Positions 54,804-63,788 of a stretch of 64,000 nucleotides of DNA are shown in pieces. Under the pieces are notes generated by a model. That model saw only the letters and a program-made list of their open reading frames with translations, was not told where the DNA came from and did not search any database. This DNA is from Campylobacter sp. 2014D-0216 (lineage in GTDB: Bacteria; Campylobacterota; Campylobacteria; Campylobacterales; Campylobacteraceae), in assembly GCF_014931215.1 (NCBI RefSeq), contig NZ_CP063089.1, positions 1,116,001 to 1,180,000 on the forward strand. The letters run 5' to 3'. Each line of letters opens with the position of its first letter. The first letter of the stretch is position 1. The position numbers and the translations under genes are program-made.

Positions 54804-55811
54804 TTAAATTACAATTCTTTTTAAATTTGGAGAAAGCTTTACTAAAATCTCGTAGTTGATTGTATTAAAAAAACTCGCCATTGCATTTGCATCATCAATC
54901 ACACAAATTACATCATCATTACCTTCGCATGAAAAGCTGTCCATTGACATTTTTCCTAGCATTTTTTTACCATTTGGTAAAACCAACTCTTTTTTACCAT
55001 CATAGCGTAAAAGTCCGTCTGCATAACCTAAATCATAAGTTGCGATCTCTAAATTTTCTTTTGCACAAAATACACCACCATAACCTACCGTCTGTCCTTT
55101 TTTAAGCGTTCTTTGGCTGATTTTTTCAGCCCACAAACTCAATACTTTATGTAATTCATCGCTAAAATAAGCATACCCAAACTGCACAAGCCCTACTCTA
55201 CAATACTCTTTTGGCTCTAAAGTGTTTGTTCTAAACAAAGCTTCTGAGTTGTGCGAATGAAATATTAATTTTTCAGCCTCATCTTGCAACAAAGTTTGGA
55301 TCTTTTTTTTGACTTCTTTAAAATTTTGCTTTTGCACGAAATAGCTTGCATCCATCTCATCGCTTCCTGCAAAATGCATCATCACACCATGAAGTTGCAA
55401 ACCATAACTTTTAAGTTCACACAAGACTTCCTCAAGATCTTTTGGCACAATTCCGTTTCTATGCATATTTGTATCTATAACTAAATGAATTTTTGTATTT
55501 TTTTTAAATTTCTTAATGTCATTTCTATCATTTAAAGCATAAATAAAATTTTCATTTTCATTTGCATGTGGATGGTGAGATAAAATCAAAATATGTTCAA
55601 AAATACCCTGAAGCTCTTTTGCTTCAGTTTCATTTTTTACTGCTATAAAATTAACACCCTTTGCCTTGGCAATAGGAGCCAAAATCTTAGCTCCATGTCC
55701 ATAAGCATTGTCTTTAAAGACACATATAACTTTTTCATAGCCTCCTGCTTTAGAAGCTATGAGATCAAGATTGTGCTCATAAGCTGCACGGTTGATTTTT
55801 ATATAAGCCAT
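54804..55811 (-). CDS. alr: Alanine racemase
   Basis: A 335-aa PLP enzyme supplying D-alanine for peptidoglycan. PLP lysine K33 in VFKDNAYGHG; second-barrel motifs TVGYGGVFCAKENLEIATYDLGYADG and LGKMSMDSFS are conserved. The start overlaps the pgp2 stop by 1 base, so the two wall genes are coupled. Confidence 0.95.
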   Translation of the reverse strand: MAYIKINRAAYEHNLDLIASKAGGYEKVICVFKDNAYGHGAKILAPIAKAKGVNFIAVKNETEAKELQGIFEHILILSHHPHANENENFIYALNDRNDIKKFKKNTKIHLVIDTNMHRNGIVPKDLEEVLCELKSYGLQLHGVMMHFAGSDEMDASYFVQKQNFKEVKKKIQTLLQDEAEKLIFHSHNSEALFRTNTLEPKEYCRVGLVQFGYAYFSDELHKVLSLWAEKISQRTLKKGQTVGYGGVFCAKENLEIATYDLGYADGLLRYDGKKELVLPNGKKMLGKMSMDSFSCEGNDDVICVIDDANAMASFFNTINYEILVKLSPNLKRIVI

Positions 55812-56788
55812 TATTGCTCAGCTAAAATTTGCATTTTATCGCCTACAAGCTTCACATAAAGGACTTTTTCTCCTTTAAATTTATAGTTTGTACTACGATA
55901 GTCCTCATAAAAACCTATTCTGAAAATTTTTTCGTTTCTATCATTTGGATAAGGACTGATGCTAAGATCTGAAAATTTAATGCTTTTTTCTTCATTTTTA
56001 GCAAAAATTCTTTCTTTATTTCTTGCAAATTGTTCATAGTTGAATTTGTTTTTATGTTTAAAGATTTTTTGATCATAAAAAGACAAATATTTTTTAATAT
56101 CACTTTTTTGCCAACTATCTTTCCAAGCAAATAAATTTGCCAGCAAAATAGCTATTTCATCGTGGTTGGTTCTTACTTTAGCTTTTTCTTCTGTCATAGC
56201 ATAAGATTTTCTATCAGCAACAAGCTTGTTAAAATCATCTAGCAAATCATTTTGCACAGCGATACAGCCTCTAGTTTTATAAGTATCCAACCGTGTTCCA
56301 TCTAGTGGATACCCATGAATCCAAATTCCCCCACCTGTTTTACCTAAAGTTTTATCAAGTACATTTGGATAGGTTGTAGCAAAAGCAAATGGACCATAAT
56401 AAGGATCGCCAGGATAAAATTTCTTGCCTAATTCATAAAAACCTATAGGGGTTTTTAGATCCCCTTCGATTTCTTTATCTCCTGCCAAACCGGTTAAAAC
56501 ATCTTTTTGGATAAATTTCTTCTCAACTTTACCATCATCATAGTGATAAACACGAATAATTTTATCACTTTTATTAGTTAAAACTATCGCAACATCTTCA
56601 TCATAATACCCAAGAGTAACATTTTTGTCTTTGATTTCATCAAGCCAAAAATCCTTTTTGCTTAATTCTTGCTCTAGCACCTGTTCAACTGCTTTAATAC
56701 CTTCATTTAAATAAATCTTTGCAAGATTATTTGCATTTGCAAATACAACCATGCTAAATATTATAGATGCAACTTTAAACAATTTCAA
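55811..56788 (-). CDS. pgp2: Pgp2-type periplasmic peptidoglycan LD-carboxypeptidase (YkuD fold)
   Basis: A 325-aa protein with signal peptide (MKLFKVASIIFSMVVFANAN). The YkuD active site is seen in GGGIWIHGYPLDG and KTRGCIAVQND (His and catalytic Cys). A C-terminal NTF2-like domain (about 215-325) is as in C. jejuni Pgp2, which trims tetrapeptides to tripeptides and is needed for helical cell shape. One-base overlap with alr. Confidence 0.9.
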   Translation of the reverse strand: MKLFKVASIIFSMVVFANANNLAKIYLNEGIKAVEQVLEQELSKKDFWLDEIKDKNVTLGYYDEDVAIVLTNKSDKIIRVYHYDDGKVEKKFIQKDVLTGLAGDKEIEGDLKTPIGFYELGKKFYPGDPYYGPFAFATTYPNVLDKTLGKTGGGIWIHGYPLDGTRLDTYKTRGCIAVQNDLLDDFNKLVADRKSYAMTEEKAKVRTNHDEIAILLANLFAWKDSWQKSDIKKYLSFYDQKIFKHKNKFNYEQFARNKERIFAKNEEKSIKFSDLSISPYPNDRNEKIFRIGFYEDYRSTNYKFKGEKVLYVKLVGDKMQILAEQ

Positions 56789-56910
56789 CCTTTCTTTGTA
56801 AAATTTAAAACAACAAGGTGCTAATTATATTATTTTTACAATAAATATATTTTTAATTTTTTCCGTGTATAATGTTTTATATTTTATCAAACACAAAAAA
56901 AGGAAATACA

Positions 56911-57330
56911 ATGAAAAAATTACTAGGTTTGGCTATTTTAAGCACTTTTGTTTTTGCAAATGAAATTACTGTAAATGATCCTTATGTAAGACAAACTCCA
57001 CCTCACTCTAAAACTACGGCATTTTTCTTAGAGCTTAAAAACAATTCTGATAAAGATATTAAGCTAATAAAAGCTCAAAGCTCTTTAAGTGATACCACAG
57101 AAATTCATAATCATATTATGGAAAATGGTAAAAAAATGATGGTGCAAATTCCACAAATCACCATTAAAGCTAAATCAAGTGCTGAGCTCAAACCAGGTGG
57201 TATGCACATCATGGTATTAAACCTTAAAGAAAACATCACCCCACAAACCAAAGCTAACTTAACACTTTATTTTGATGATAATAGTACTATTGAACTTAAA
57301 AATATTCAATCACGAAGCATTCAAAAATAA
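56911..57330 (+). CDS. Periplasmic copper chaperone PCuAC family
   Basis: About 139 aa with signal peptide (MKKLLGLAILSTFVFANE). Copper ligands of the family are recognisable in TTEIHNHIMENGKKMMV and GGMHIMVL. It feeds Cu(I) to periplasmic oxidase assembly together with SCO. The ATG at 56911 with AGGAAA is chosen; the longer frame from 56872 begins inside the -10 (TATAAT 56868-56873). First gene of a three-gene unit. Confidence 0.9.
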   Translation: MKKLLGLAILSTFVFANEITVNDPYVRQTPPHSKTTAFFLELKNNSDKDIKLIKAQSSLSDTTEIHNHIMENGKKMMVQIPQITIKAKSSAELKPGGMHIMVLNLKENITPQTKANLTLYFDDNSTIELKNIQSRSIQK

Positions 57331-57776
57331 TGAAAAATTTACTCATTTTTGCTCTAGCTATAGCTTTTGCTATAAGCGGGGCTTATTTTTATACCCATAT
57401 GCCAAGCACAGGTAAAAAAAGAGAATTAATCACCACTTTAACTCCTTTAGATTGTGATTTAAATCAACAAAGCTGTGAGTATAATTTTAAAAACCAAAAA
57501 GTTTTAATCAGTCTAACCCCAAAACCCATTATGGCGTTAAACGAGCTTGATTTAAATATCACTAATTTAGGTAATTACCCTCAACTTAATGCCAGAGTTT
57601 ATGGACTAAATATGTATATGGGGGATATCGTTCCGCGGTTTAAAAAAATCAACAATACCTATCACGCCAAATTAGTTTTAAGCTCTTGCACGCTTGATAT
57701 AATGCGTTTTAGAATAGAACTTTTTGACAATGAAGATCCACTAGATTTTTATTTTGATTTTGATGTAAAAAGGTAA
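57330..57776 (+). CDS. Membrane-anchored periplasmic protein of the PCuAC-SCO unit
   Basis: A 148-aa protein with an N-terminal anchor (MKNLLIFALAIAFAISGAYF) and a beta-rich periplasmic part containing paired Cys (DCDLNQQSCEYNF, SSCTLDIMRF). It starts on the last base of the PCuAC stop codon and ends 3 bases before sco1, as Cj0910 does in C. jejuni. A role in copper handling is inferred from position only. Confidence 0.8.
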   Translation: MKNLLIFALAIAFAISGAYFYTHMPSTGKKRELITTLTPLDCDLNQQSCEYNFKNQKVLISLTPKPIMALNELDLNITNLGNYPQLNARVYGLNMYMGDIVPRFKKINNTYHAKLVLSSCTLDIMRFRIELFDNEDPLDFYFDFDVKR

Positions 57777-57779
57777 TTT

Positions 57780-58337
57780 ATGAAAAAAATCAATATTCTT
57801 TTGCTTATTATAGTGATTTTTGGTGTTTTCTTTCTTTCAATACAATATTTTGAAAACAATAAATACAATTTTCACTTAAATTCTGAAAAAGGTATGCTTA
57901 GCCTAAAAGATTTTGCCGGAAAAAAATTGATTGTATATTTTGGATACACCTATTGTCCTGATGTTTGTCCTAGTGAACTTGCACTAATTGCAAGTGTTTT
58001 AAACCAAATGCCAAACAAAGAAAAAGCTCATGTGGTGTTTATTTCTTTAGATCCAAAAAGAGATAGCAATCTAACACAAACAAGCCAATGGGTAAAATAC
58101 TTCTACCCTAATTCTACTGCGCTAGTAGCAAAGAATGAAAAAGAATTAGAAAAAATAACCAAAAACTATGGTGTAGTTTATGAAAAAATTGATCTTAAAA
58201 ATTCTGCCATGGGGTATTCTATAGCTCATAGCGGGGAGTTTTATTTGATTGATGAAAATGGTAAGTTTGTAAAAACGATCAAAGATGTTAGCTATGAAAA
58301 TTTCTTCAATGAAATCAAAAAATTTCTAAACGAATAA
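57780..58337 (+). CDS. SCO1/SenC copper metallochaperone
   Basis: A 185-aa thioredoxin-fold protein anchored by an N-terminal helix. CxxxC copper site in FGYTYCPDVCPSELA, with the conserved distal His in SIAHSGEFYLID. It delivers copper to, or reduces, the copper site of terminal oxidases. Confidence 0.94.
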   Translation: MKKINILLLIIVIFGVFFLSIQYFENNKYNFHLNSEKGMLSLKDFAGKKLIVYFGYTYCPDVCPSELALIASVLNQMPNKEKAHVVFISLDPKRDSNLTQTSQWVKYFYPNSTALVAKNEKELEKITKNYGVVYEKIDLKNSAMGYSIAHSGEFYLIDENGKFVKTIKDVSYENFFNEIKKFLNE

Positions 58338-58356
58338 ATATTAAATTTATTCGTTT
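58328..58356. terminator. Bidirectional terminator covering the ends of the SCO and LolC-like genes
   Basis: Perfect 12-bp stem AAACGAATAAAT / ATTTATTCGTTT with loop ATTAA. It includes both stop codons and encodes NE-stop on each strand. Confidence 0.8.
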
Positions 58357-59549
58357 CTTAAAGTATCTAAAATATCTACTTGGGTTGCTTTTTTTGCAGG
58401 ATAATAAGAAGACAAACTTACAATCACAATTGCACCCAAAAGCGTAGCACAAAAATCAACAAAAGAAAGTTCCAAGGGCAATTTACTCATGCCATAAACA
58501 TCAGTAGGCAAAGAAATGATATCAAAGTTACCAAGTACCCATAAGGCTATGGTTGCAAGCATTACACCTGCTATAATCCCACTTCCACCTATAAAAAAAC
58601 CCAAAGAAAAAAAGGTTTTTTTAATCTCTAATTTACTAGCTCCCAAAGAAAGCAATAAAGCTATCTCACTGCGTCTATTCATCACGATCATCAATAAAGA
58701 GCTTACGATATTTAAACTAGCAACTAAAATAATCAACATCAAAACAATAAACAACGCCCTTTTTTCCAAAGCAAGTGCCGCAAAGAAATTTCCATTTTGC
58801 TCCCACCAACCTATACTAGCATATTTTGCACCTAAAAAAGCTTCAATGTGTTTTATATCATCAAAAGGCTTTAACGAATATACATGAATTCCATCATAAA
58901 CCCCTTGAGGATAAGATAAAATCTTAGCCAAAGCTTTTGCGTCTATATACATATATGCTTTATCATAAGCTAATAAACCAGAAGAAAATTCAGCTTTAAC
59001 ATCAAAACGCTTTACCTTAGGGATAAGCGAAAGACCACTTGCGCTAAGATTAGAAAAAATCAATGCGATCTTATCATCATAATCTAGCCCAAATTCGCTT
59101 TTTAATCCCTTGCCTATTAAAATGTCAAAATTTTGCAAATTTTTCCCATCTAAAGCATGCGCTACTACTTCATTGATTTTTTTTTCATCTTCAAAGTTTA
59201 CGCCAAATAACATTCCACCTTCTAACCTTACATCATTTCTTGCTATAACTTGAGTACTAATATAAGGACTAAATAACAAATTTGGAAACTGAACTCTTAG
59301 TTCTTGTAGTAATTTTTCATCTACACTAGCTCCAAAACGTGGCAATATCGTAATGGGGTAATTCATCGTAAAAAGTTTTCTTTCAAATTCCTTATCAAAA
59401 CCATTCATAATAGCCATTGCAACCAAGAGTACACATAATCCTATACTCACACCCAAAAAAGCTAAAATCTTTGAAAGCATAATAAAGGGTTGATCTTTGT
59501 CAAAACGAAGATATTTAAACAACAAATATCGCGGGATACTTTTTTGCAT
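58347..59549 (-). CDS. ABC transporter permease, LolC/LolE-like
   Basis: A 400-aa permease: helix near the N-terminus (ILAFLGVSIGLCVLLVAMAIMNGFDKEFERKLF), a large periplasmic MacB-like domain, and three C-terminal helices with LSLGASKLEIKKTFF, the FtsX-domain coupling region. Lipoprotein sorting to the outer membrane is the expected role. The matching ATPase is not adjacent; the LolD-like gene at 15034 is a candidate. Confidence 0.87.
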   Translation of the reverse strand: MQKSIPRYLLFKYLRFDKDQPFIMLSKILAFLGVSIGLCVLLVAMAIMNGFDKEFERKLFTMNYPITILPRFGASVDEKLLQELRVQFPNLLFSPYISTQVIARNDVRLEGGMLFGVNFEDEKKINEVVAHALDGKNLQNFDILIGKGLKSEFGLDYDDKIALIFSNLSASGLSLIPKVKRFDVKAEFSSGLLAYDKAYMYIDAKALAKILSYPQGVYDGIHVYSLKPFDDIKHIEAFLGAKYASIGWWEQNGNFFAALALEKRALFIVLMLIILVASLNIVSSLLMIVMNRRSEIALLLSLGASKLEIKKTFFSLGFFIGGSGIIAGVMLATIALWVLGNFDIISLPTDVYGMSKLPLELSFVDFCATLLGAIVIVSLSSYYPAKKATQVDILDTLRNE

Positions 59550-59600
59550 TTCAAACTCTTAATATTTTTTTAAGTATTTTAATAAAAACAAGCTTTGCAT

Positions 59601-60047
59601 TTATTTAAGATAATATATAAAGGCACTATTATCATGAAATTCAACTGTAAATCTTAAAGGTAAAATTCTCACATATGTTTCACTTTGAGCGCCTGCTTGC
59701 TCACTTTTAACAAAATCTTTTACATCTATTTTTGAATTAAAAAAACAATCAATTAATTCATTTTTATGTGTATTCAAAAAATTAAATTTGTCTAATTTAG
59801 TCATTCTTTCTTCATCGATCATACCAAAATCATCACGTAAAAAAGTTTTTAAATCTTTTGGAGTGTAAATTAACTCACAAGCGTATTCTAAGTTTTTATT
59901 TTTGCTTTGAGTCATAGCTATGGATATAGTTTCTTTTTGATGATAAAGAATGAAATTTTTATTTGAAAGTTCTGCCCAAAATATAAACTCATCTTGGGCA
60001 GTAGTGTTAAATACTATAAAGATTAATAAGCAAACAATTCTTTCCAC
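59601..60047 (-). CDS. flgQ: FlgQ, motility-associated protein
   Basis: A 148-aa protein with a short signal peptide (MERIVCLLIFIVFNTTAQ). Identified by position: gyrA-flgP-flgQ is the C. jejuni order (Cj1027c-Cj1025c). FlgQ is required with FlgP for the basal disk and motility. The likely start is GTG at 60047, inside flgP (25-base overlap); a shorter start cannot be excluded. Confidence 0.78.
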   Translation of the reverse strand: MERIVCLLIFIVFNTTAQDEFIFWAELSNKNFILYHQKETISIAMTQSKNKNLEYACELIYTPKDLKTFLRDDFGMIDEERMTKLDKFNFLNTHKNELIDCFFNSKIDVKDFVKSEQAGAQSETYVRILPLRFTVEFHDNSAFIYYLK

Positions 60048-60538
60048 TTGTCAGCATCAATTTTAAGTTCTACATTTACTCTATAAAGACCATCTTTGAA
60101 ATCTTGATCAACCACACTTGCATTTTTAATTAAACCATTTACCTGTGCTGTAATGGTTGAGCTTTTAAGCATTGCATCTTTTACTGTATCTTTACCATTT
60201 ACTCTTACACCATATAACTTACTAGCTAATTGTCTATAAGCATCAGTAATCGCTGCTCTTTTTGCCAAAGCTAAAGCTTGACCAACTGAAACAGTATTTA
60301 AAGGAGCGATACCCTCACCCACTGCTGTAAATGTTAGATCATTATCTGTGCTTGTATCATTTGCAAGCATTTTTTCTTCTCTGATGATACTACGCACATC
60401 ATCTTTATCTACTTTTTGAACCACCACATCAGAATTTGCCTGAGTAGTCTGAGCTTGATTTGGGTTCACGCCTCTTTGATCTAGCGCACAAGCACTAAAA
60501 CCTAAAGCCAAACAAAACATAAAAATAACTTTTTTCAT
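60023..60538 (-). CDS. flgP: FlgP, LPP20-family outer membrane lipoprotein of the flagellar basal disk
   Basis: A 171-aa lipoprotein; lipobox GFSAC with lipidated C17. The LPP20 domain (ALALAKRAAITDAYRQLASKLYGVRV) fills the C-terminal two thirds. In C. jejuni FlgP builds the large outer-membrane-proximal disk that widens the motor. Followed by overlapping flgQ. A sigma-54-like site lies between gyrA and this gene. Confidence 0.88.
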   Translation of the reverse strand: MKKVIFMFCLALGFSACALDQRGVNPNQAQTTQANSDVVVQKVDKDDVRSIIREEKMLANDTSTDNDLTFTAVGEGIAPLNTVSVGQALALAKRAAITDAYRQLASKLYGVRVNGKDTVKDAMLKSSTITAQVNGLIKNASVVDQDFKDGLYRVNVELKIDADKWKELFAY

Positions 60539-60574
60539 TTTTACACCTTCAATTTATTTGATTTTATTAAAATA

Positions 60575-60588
60575 GCAAAAAGCATTCC
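60575..60588 (-). promoter_or_regulatory. Candidate sigma-54 promoter before flgP
   Basis: Minus strand TTTGGAATGCTTTTTGCT: GG (60588-60587), exactly 10 bases, then GC (60576-60575), as in -24/-12 promoters. It predicts a leader of about 25 bases. Note that I recall flgPQ in C. jejuni being reported as not sigma-54 dependent. Confidence 0.4.
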
Positions 60589-60596
60589 AAATTTTA

Positions 60597-63185
60597 CTAT
60601 TCAAAATTTAAATCCATATTATTTTCAGCATCTAAATCCTCATCCTCTTCCTTAGGACACTTAGCAATGCTTACAACCTCATCGTTTTCTACATTTACTA
60701 CGATTACACCGCTTGTATTTCTACCTGCTTTTCTAATGCTTTGCATGTCCACACGTATCATTTTACCGCTACTTGTTAAAGCCATTAAGTCCATGCTTTC
60801 ATCAACTATAACTATACCGATTAAATCTTTTGTTTTAGCAGTAAGCTTCATACAAATTACACCCTTACCACCCCTACTTTGAAGTCTGTATTCTCCTGCA
60901 TTAGTGCGCTTACCTATACCTTTAGCACTCACACTTAAAATCTCTTGTGTATCATTTTCGATCACAACAGCACCTACAACCTCATCATCTTTTTCTTTAA
61001 ATTTAATCGCAGTTACCCCTCTACTTACACGACCAATCTCTCTAACTTTAGCAAGAGGGAATTTGATACACATGCCTTTTTTAGTTACTGCAAAAAGCAT
61101 TTTACCGCTAATGGTATTTTCTAATTCTTCACTATTTTCACTGCTTTCATTTTCTAGATTTTCATCTATTTCTAAATTTTCGTCTGCATTGACATTGACA
61201 ACTTCGTTTTCATCTCTTGCTACGATAATTGCAGTAACAAGCTCATCGTTTTCATCTAGATTAATCGCTTTTACACCCACACTTCTAATATTTTGATATT
61301 CACTTAAATTTGTGCGTTTTACGATACCATTTTTAGTAAAGAAACACAATGATTTACTTTCATCAAAATCAGTTGTCGGGATAATCGCCATAATTTTTTC
61401 ATCTGCTTGTAGATTAATAAGATTAACCACAGCTTTACCTTTAGCGGTTCTACTTCCTTCAGGAATTTTATAAACCTTAAGCCAGTAAAGTTGCCCGCGA
61501 TCAGTAACAAACATTAAAGTATCATGTGTGTTTGCCGTAAAGAAGCTTTCAATAAAATCATCATCATAAGTCGTAACAGCAACCTTGCCCTTACCACCGC
61601 GTTTTTGTTTTTCATACTGCTTACTTGGAACACGCTTAATATAACCACGATGAGTGATAGTAACTACCATGTTTTCATTTGGTATTAAATCTTCTATATC
61701 AATATCATCATAATCATCCTCAATTTGAGTGATTCTTGGTACATCAAATTTTGTTCTAATTTCTTTTAACTCATCTTTAATTAAATTTTCAAGCAAAGTT
61801 TCGCTTTTTAAAATTTGATCAAGTCTTTCGATTTCTGCTAACAATTCTCTTAGCTCATTGTCAATTTTTTCTCTTTCAAGTCCTGTCAAACGACCTAACT
61901 TCATATCTAAAATAGCATTAGATTGAAGCTCGCTTAGACCAAATTTTTCCATCAATAAATTTTTAGCCGTTGGATTATCTGGGGAGTTTTTAATCAACGC
62001 TATCACTTCATCGATATTATCTAGTGCTATTTTTAAACCCTCTAAAATATGCGCTCTAGCTCTAGCTTTTTGCAATTCATAAATCGTTCTTCTAATAATT
62101 ACAGTTTTTCTGTGATTTAAGAATAAATTTAAAAGCTCAATCAAAGAAAAAACTTTTGGCTCCTTGTTATGTATAGCAAGCATAATCACACCAAAAGTAC
62201 TCTCCATAGTGGTAGATTTAAAAAGATTGTTTAACACGATCTCACTCATAGCATCGCGTTTTAGCTCAATCACCACGCGAATTCCTTCTCTATCGCTCTC
62301 ATCTCTAACTTCAGCAATGCCTTCAATTTGCTTTTCTTTAGCAAGTTCAGCAATTTGCTCTATCAATCTTGCTTTGTTAGTTTGATAAGGAAGCTCATCT
62401 ATTACAATAATATCCTTATTAGCTCTTTTTTCAATATGTGTTTTTGCTCTTACTTTTACCCTGCCACGACCTGTGCGATAAGCTTCTATAATACCTTTTT
62501 TACCAAATATAATACCACCGGTTGGAAAATCAGGCCCTTTGATAAATTGCATTATTTCTTCCAAGCTTGCATTTTTATTATCAATTAAATAAAGCAAACC
62601 ATCGATAAGTTCATTCAAACTATGTGGAGGAATATTAGTAGCCATACCCACTGCAATACCACTTGAACCATTAAGTAATAAATTTGGCACTCTAGCAGGT
62701 AAAACATCAGGCTCACTCATAGAATCATCGTAATTTGGTACAAAATCAACCGTATCTTTATCTATATCACGCAGCAACTCTTCAGCTAAAATCGTCATTC
62801 TAGCTTCGGTATAACGCATCGCAGCAGCGCCATCACCATCAATAGAACCAAAGTTTCCTTGACCATCTACGCTTGGATAACGCATTGAAAAATCTTGCGC
62901 CATTCTTACTAAAGCATCATATACAGCCACATCACCATGCGGGTGGTATTTACCGATTACATCACCCACTATACGCGCTGACTTTTTGTATGCACTACGA
63001 CTTCCAACGCCTAAATCATTCATAGCATATAAAATTCTTCTATGAACAGGTTTAAGTCCATCTCTAGCATCAGGTAATGCACGGCCTATAATAACGCTCA
63101 TAGAATAATCTAAATAGCTACTTTTTATAGAACTTTCTATATCTATATTTTCAATATCTGAATCTTTAGTAAAAATATTTTCCAT
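60597..63185 (-). CDS. gyrA: DNA gyrase subunit A with Val86 in the quinolone-resistance region
   Basis: An 862-aa topoisomerase subunit. N-terminal breakage-reunion domain with catalytic Tyr in [12 protein letters not shown]-terminal beta-pinwheel repeats, including the GyrA box QRGGKG-type KQKRGGKGK. An acidic insert ([20 protein letters not shown]) interrupts the pinwheel. In [11 protein letters not shown], residue 86 is Val (codon GTG, 62930-62928), where quinolone-sensitive C. jejuni has Thr; D90 is unchanged. Confidence 0.97.
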   Translation of the reverse strand: MENIFTKDSDIENIDIESSIKSSYLDYSMSVIIGRALPDARDGLKPVHRRILYAMNDLGVGSRSAYKKSARIVGDVIGKYHPHGDVAVYDALVRMAQDFSMRYPSVDGQGNFGSIDGDGAAAMRYTEARMTILAEELLRDIDKDTVDFVPNYDDSMSEPDVLPARVPNLLLNGSSGIAVGMATNIPPHSLNELIDGLLYLIDNKNASLEEIMQFIKGPDFPTGGIIFGKKGIIEAYRTGRGRVKVRAKTHIEKRANKDIIVIDELPYQTNKARLIEQIAELAKEKQIEGIAEVRDESDREGIRVVIELKRDAMSEIVLNNLFKSTTMESTFGVIMLAIHNKEPKVFSLIELLNLFLNHRKTVIIRRTIYELQKARARAHILEGLKIALDNIDEVIALIKNSPDNPTAKNLLMEKFGLSELQSNAILDMKLGRLTGLEREKIDNELRELLAEIERLDQILKSETLLENLIKDELKEIRTKFDVPRITQIEDDYDDIDIEDLIPNENMVVTITHRGYIKRVPSKQYEKQKRGGKGKVAVTTYDDDFIESFFTANTHDTLMFVTDRGQLYWLKVYKIPEGSRTAKGKAVVNLINLQADEKIMAIIPTTDFDESKSLCFFTKNGIVKRTNLSEYQNIRSVGVKAINLDENDELVTAIIVARDENEVVNVNADENLEIDENLENESSENSEELENTISGKMLFAVTKKGMCIKFPLAKVREIGRVSRGVTAIKFKEKDDEVVGAVVIENDTQEILSVSAKGIGKRTNAGEYRLQSRGGKGVICMKLTAKTKDLIGIVIVDESMDLMALTSSGKMIRVDMQSIRKAGRNTSGVIVVNVENDEVVSIAKCPKEEDEDLDAENNMDLNFE

Positions 63186-63206
63186 AAAAATCCTTAAAAT
63201 TAATGC

Positions 63207-63788
63207 TTATATTGTATCAAATTTTGCATTAGCCAAAACTAAAGCAAATAACACTTTAATATTATTTTTTTCCAAAAGCTTTTTTGCCTCTAACAGACTT
63301 AATCCTGTAGTCACTACATCATCTACTAAAATTACAGGGTGTTTTGGAAGCTTTAATAACTGATATAATCTTTTATTGTCTTTACGAAATTTCAAACTTT
63401 TTCCACTATATTTATGCCGCGAACTAGCCTGTAAAGTATGATACATAGGCTTTATAAATCGAGTTTTTAAATGGCGTGTTAAAATTGCTGTGTGTGAGTA
63501 ATTTTTTTCAGTTTTATCATCTAAGGCTATAGCATTAATTTCGCATGCAGGTTGAAAAAAATCTTTAAATTTAGCAAAACTTAATCTTGCTAAAGCATTT
63601 AAGACAAAATAACCTTGAAACCGATGTTTAAAATAAATCAAATGCTTGATTTGATCATATTGATAAAAATAATAAACCTTAAACCCCTCTTCAAGCTCTC
63701 TTATACCCAAAGAGTATTCCAAAAGCTCTTCCTTGCAAGCTGGACAAAAACTTGCAAGGGAAAATCCATGACAGTTAAAACATCTCAC
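63207..63788 (-). CDS. ComF/GntX-type phosphoribosyltransferase-domain protein
   Basis: A 193-aa protein with an N-terminal zinc finger (C3-x2-C6, C15-x2-C18) and a C-terminal PRTase loop VILVDDVVTTGLSL. ComF homologues help DNA uptake in competent bacteria; Campylobacter is naturally competent, but the role here is inferred. The GTG start at 63788 overlaps the upstream stop (GTGA). Confidence 0.85.
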   Translation of the reverse strand: MRCFNCHGFSLASFCPACKEELLEYSLGIRELEEGFKVYYFYQYDQIKHLIYFKHRFQGYFVLNALARLSFAKFKDFFQPACEINAIALDDKTEKNYSHTAILTRHLKTRFIKPMYHTLQASSRHKYSGKSLKFRKDNKRLYQLLKLPKHPVILVDDVVTTGLSLLEAKKLLEKNNIKVLFALVLANAKFDTI

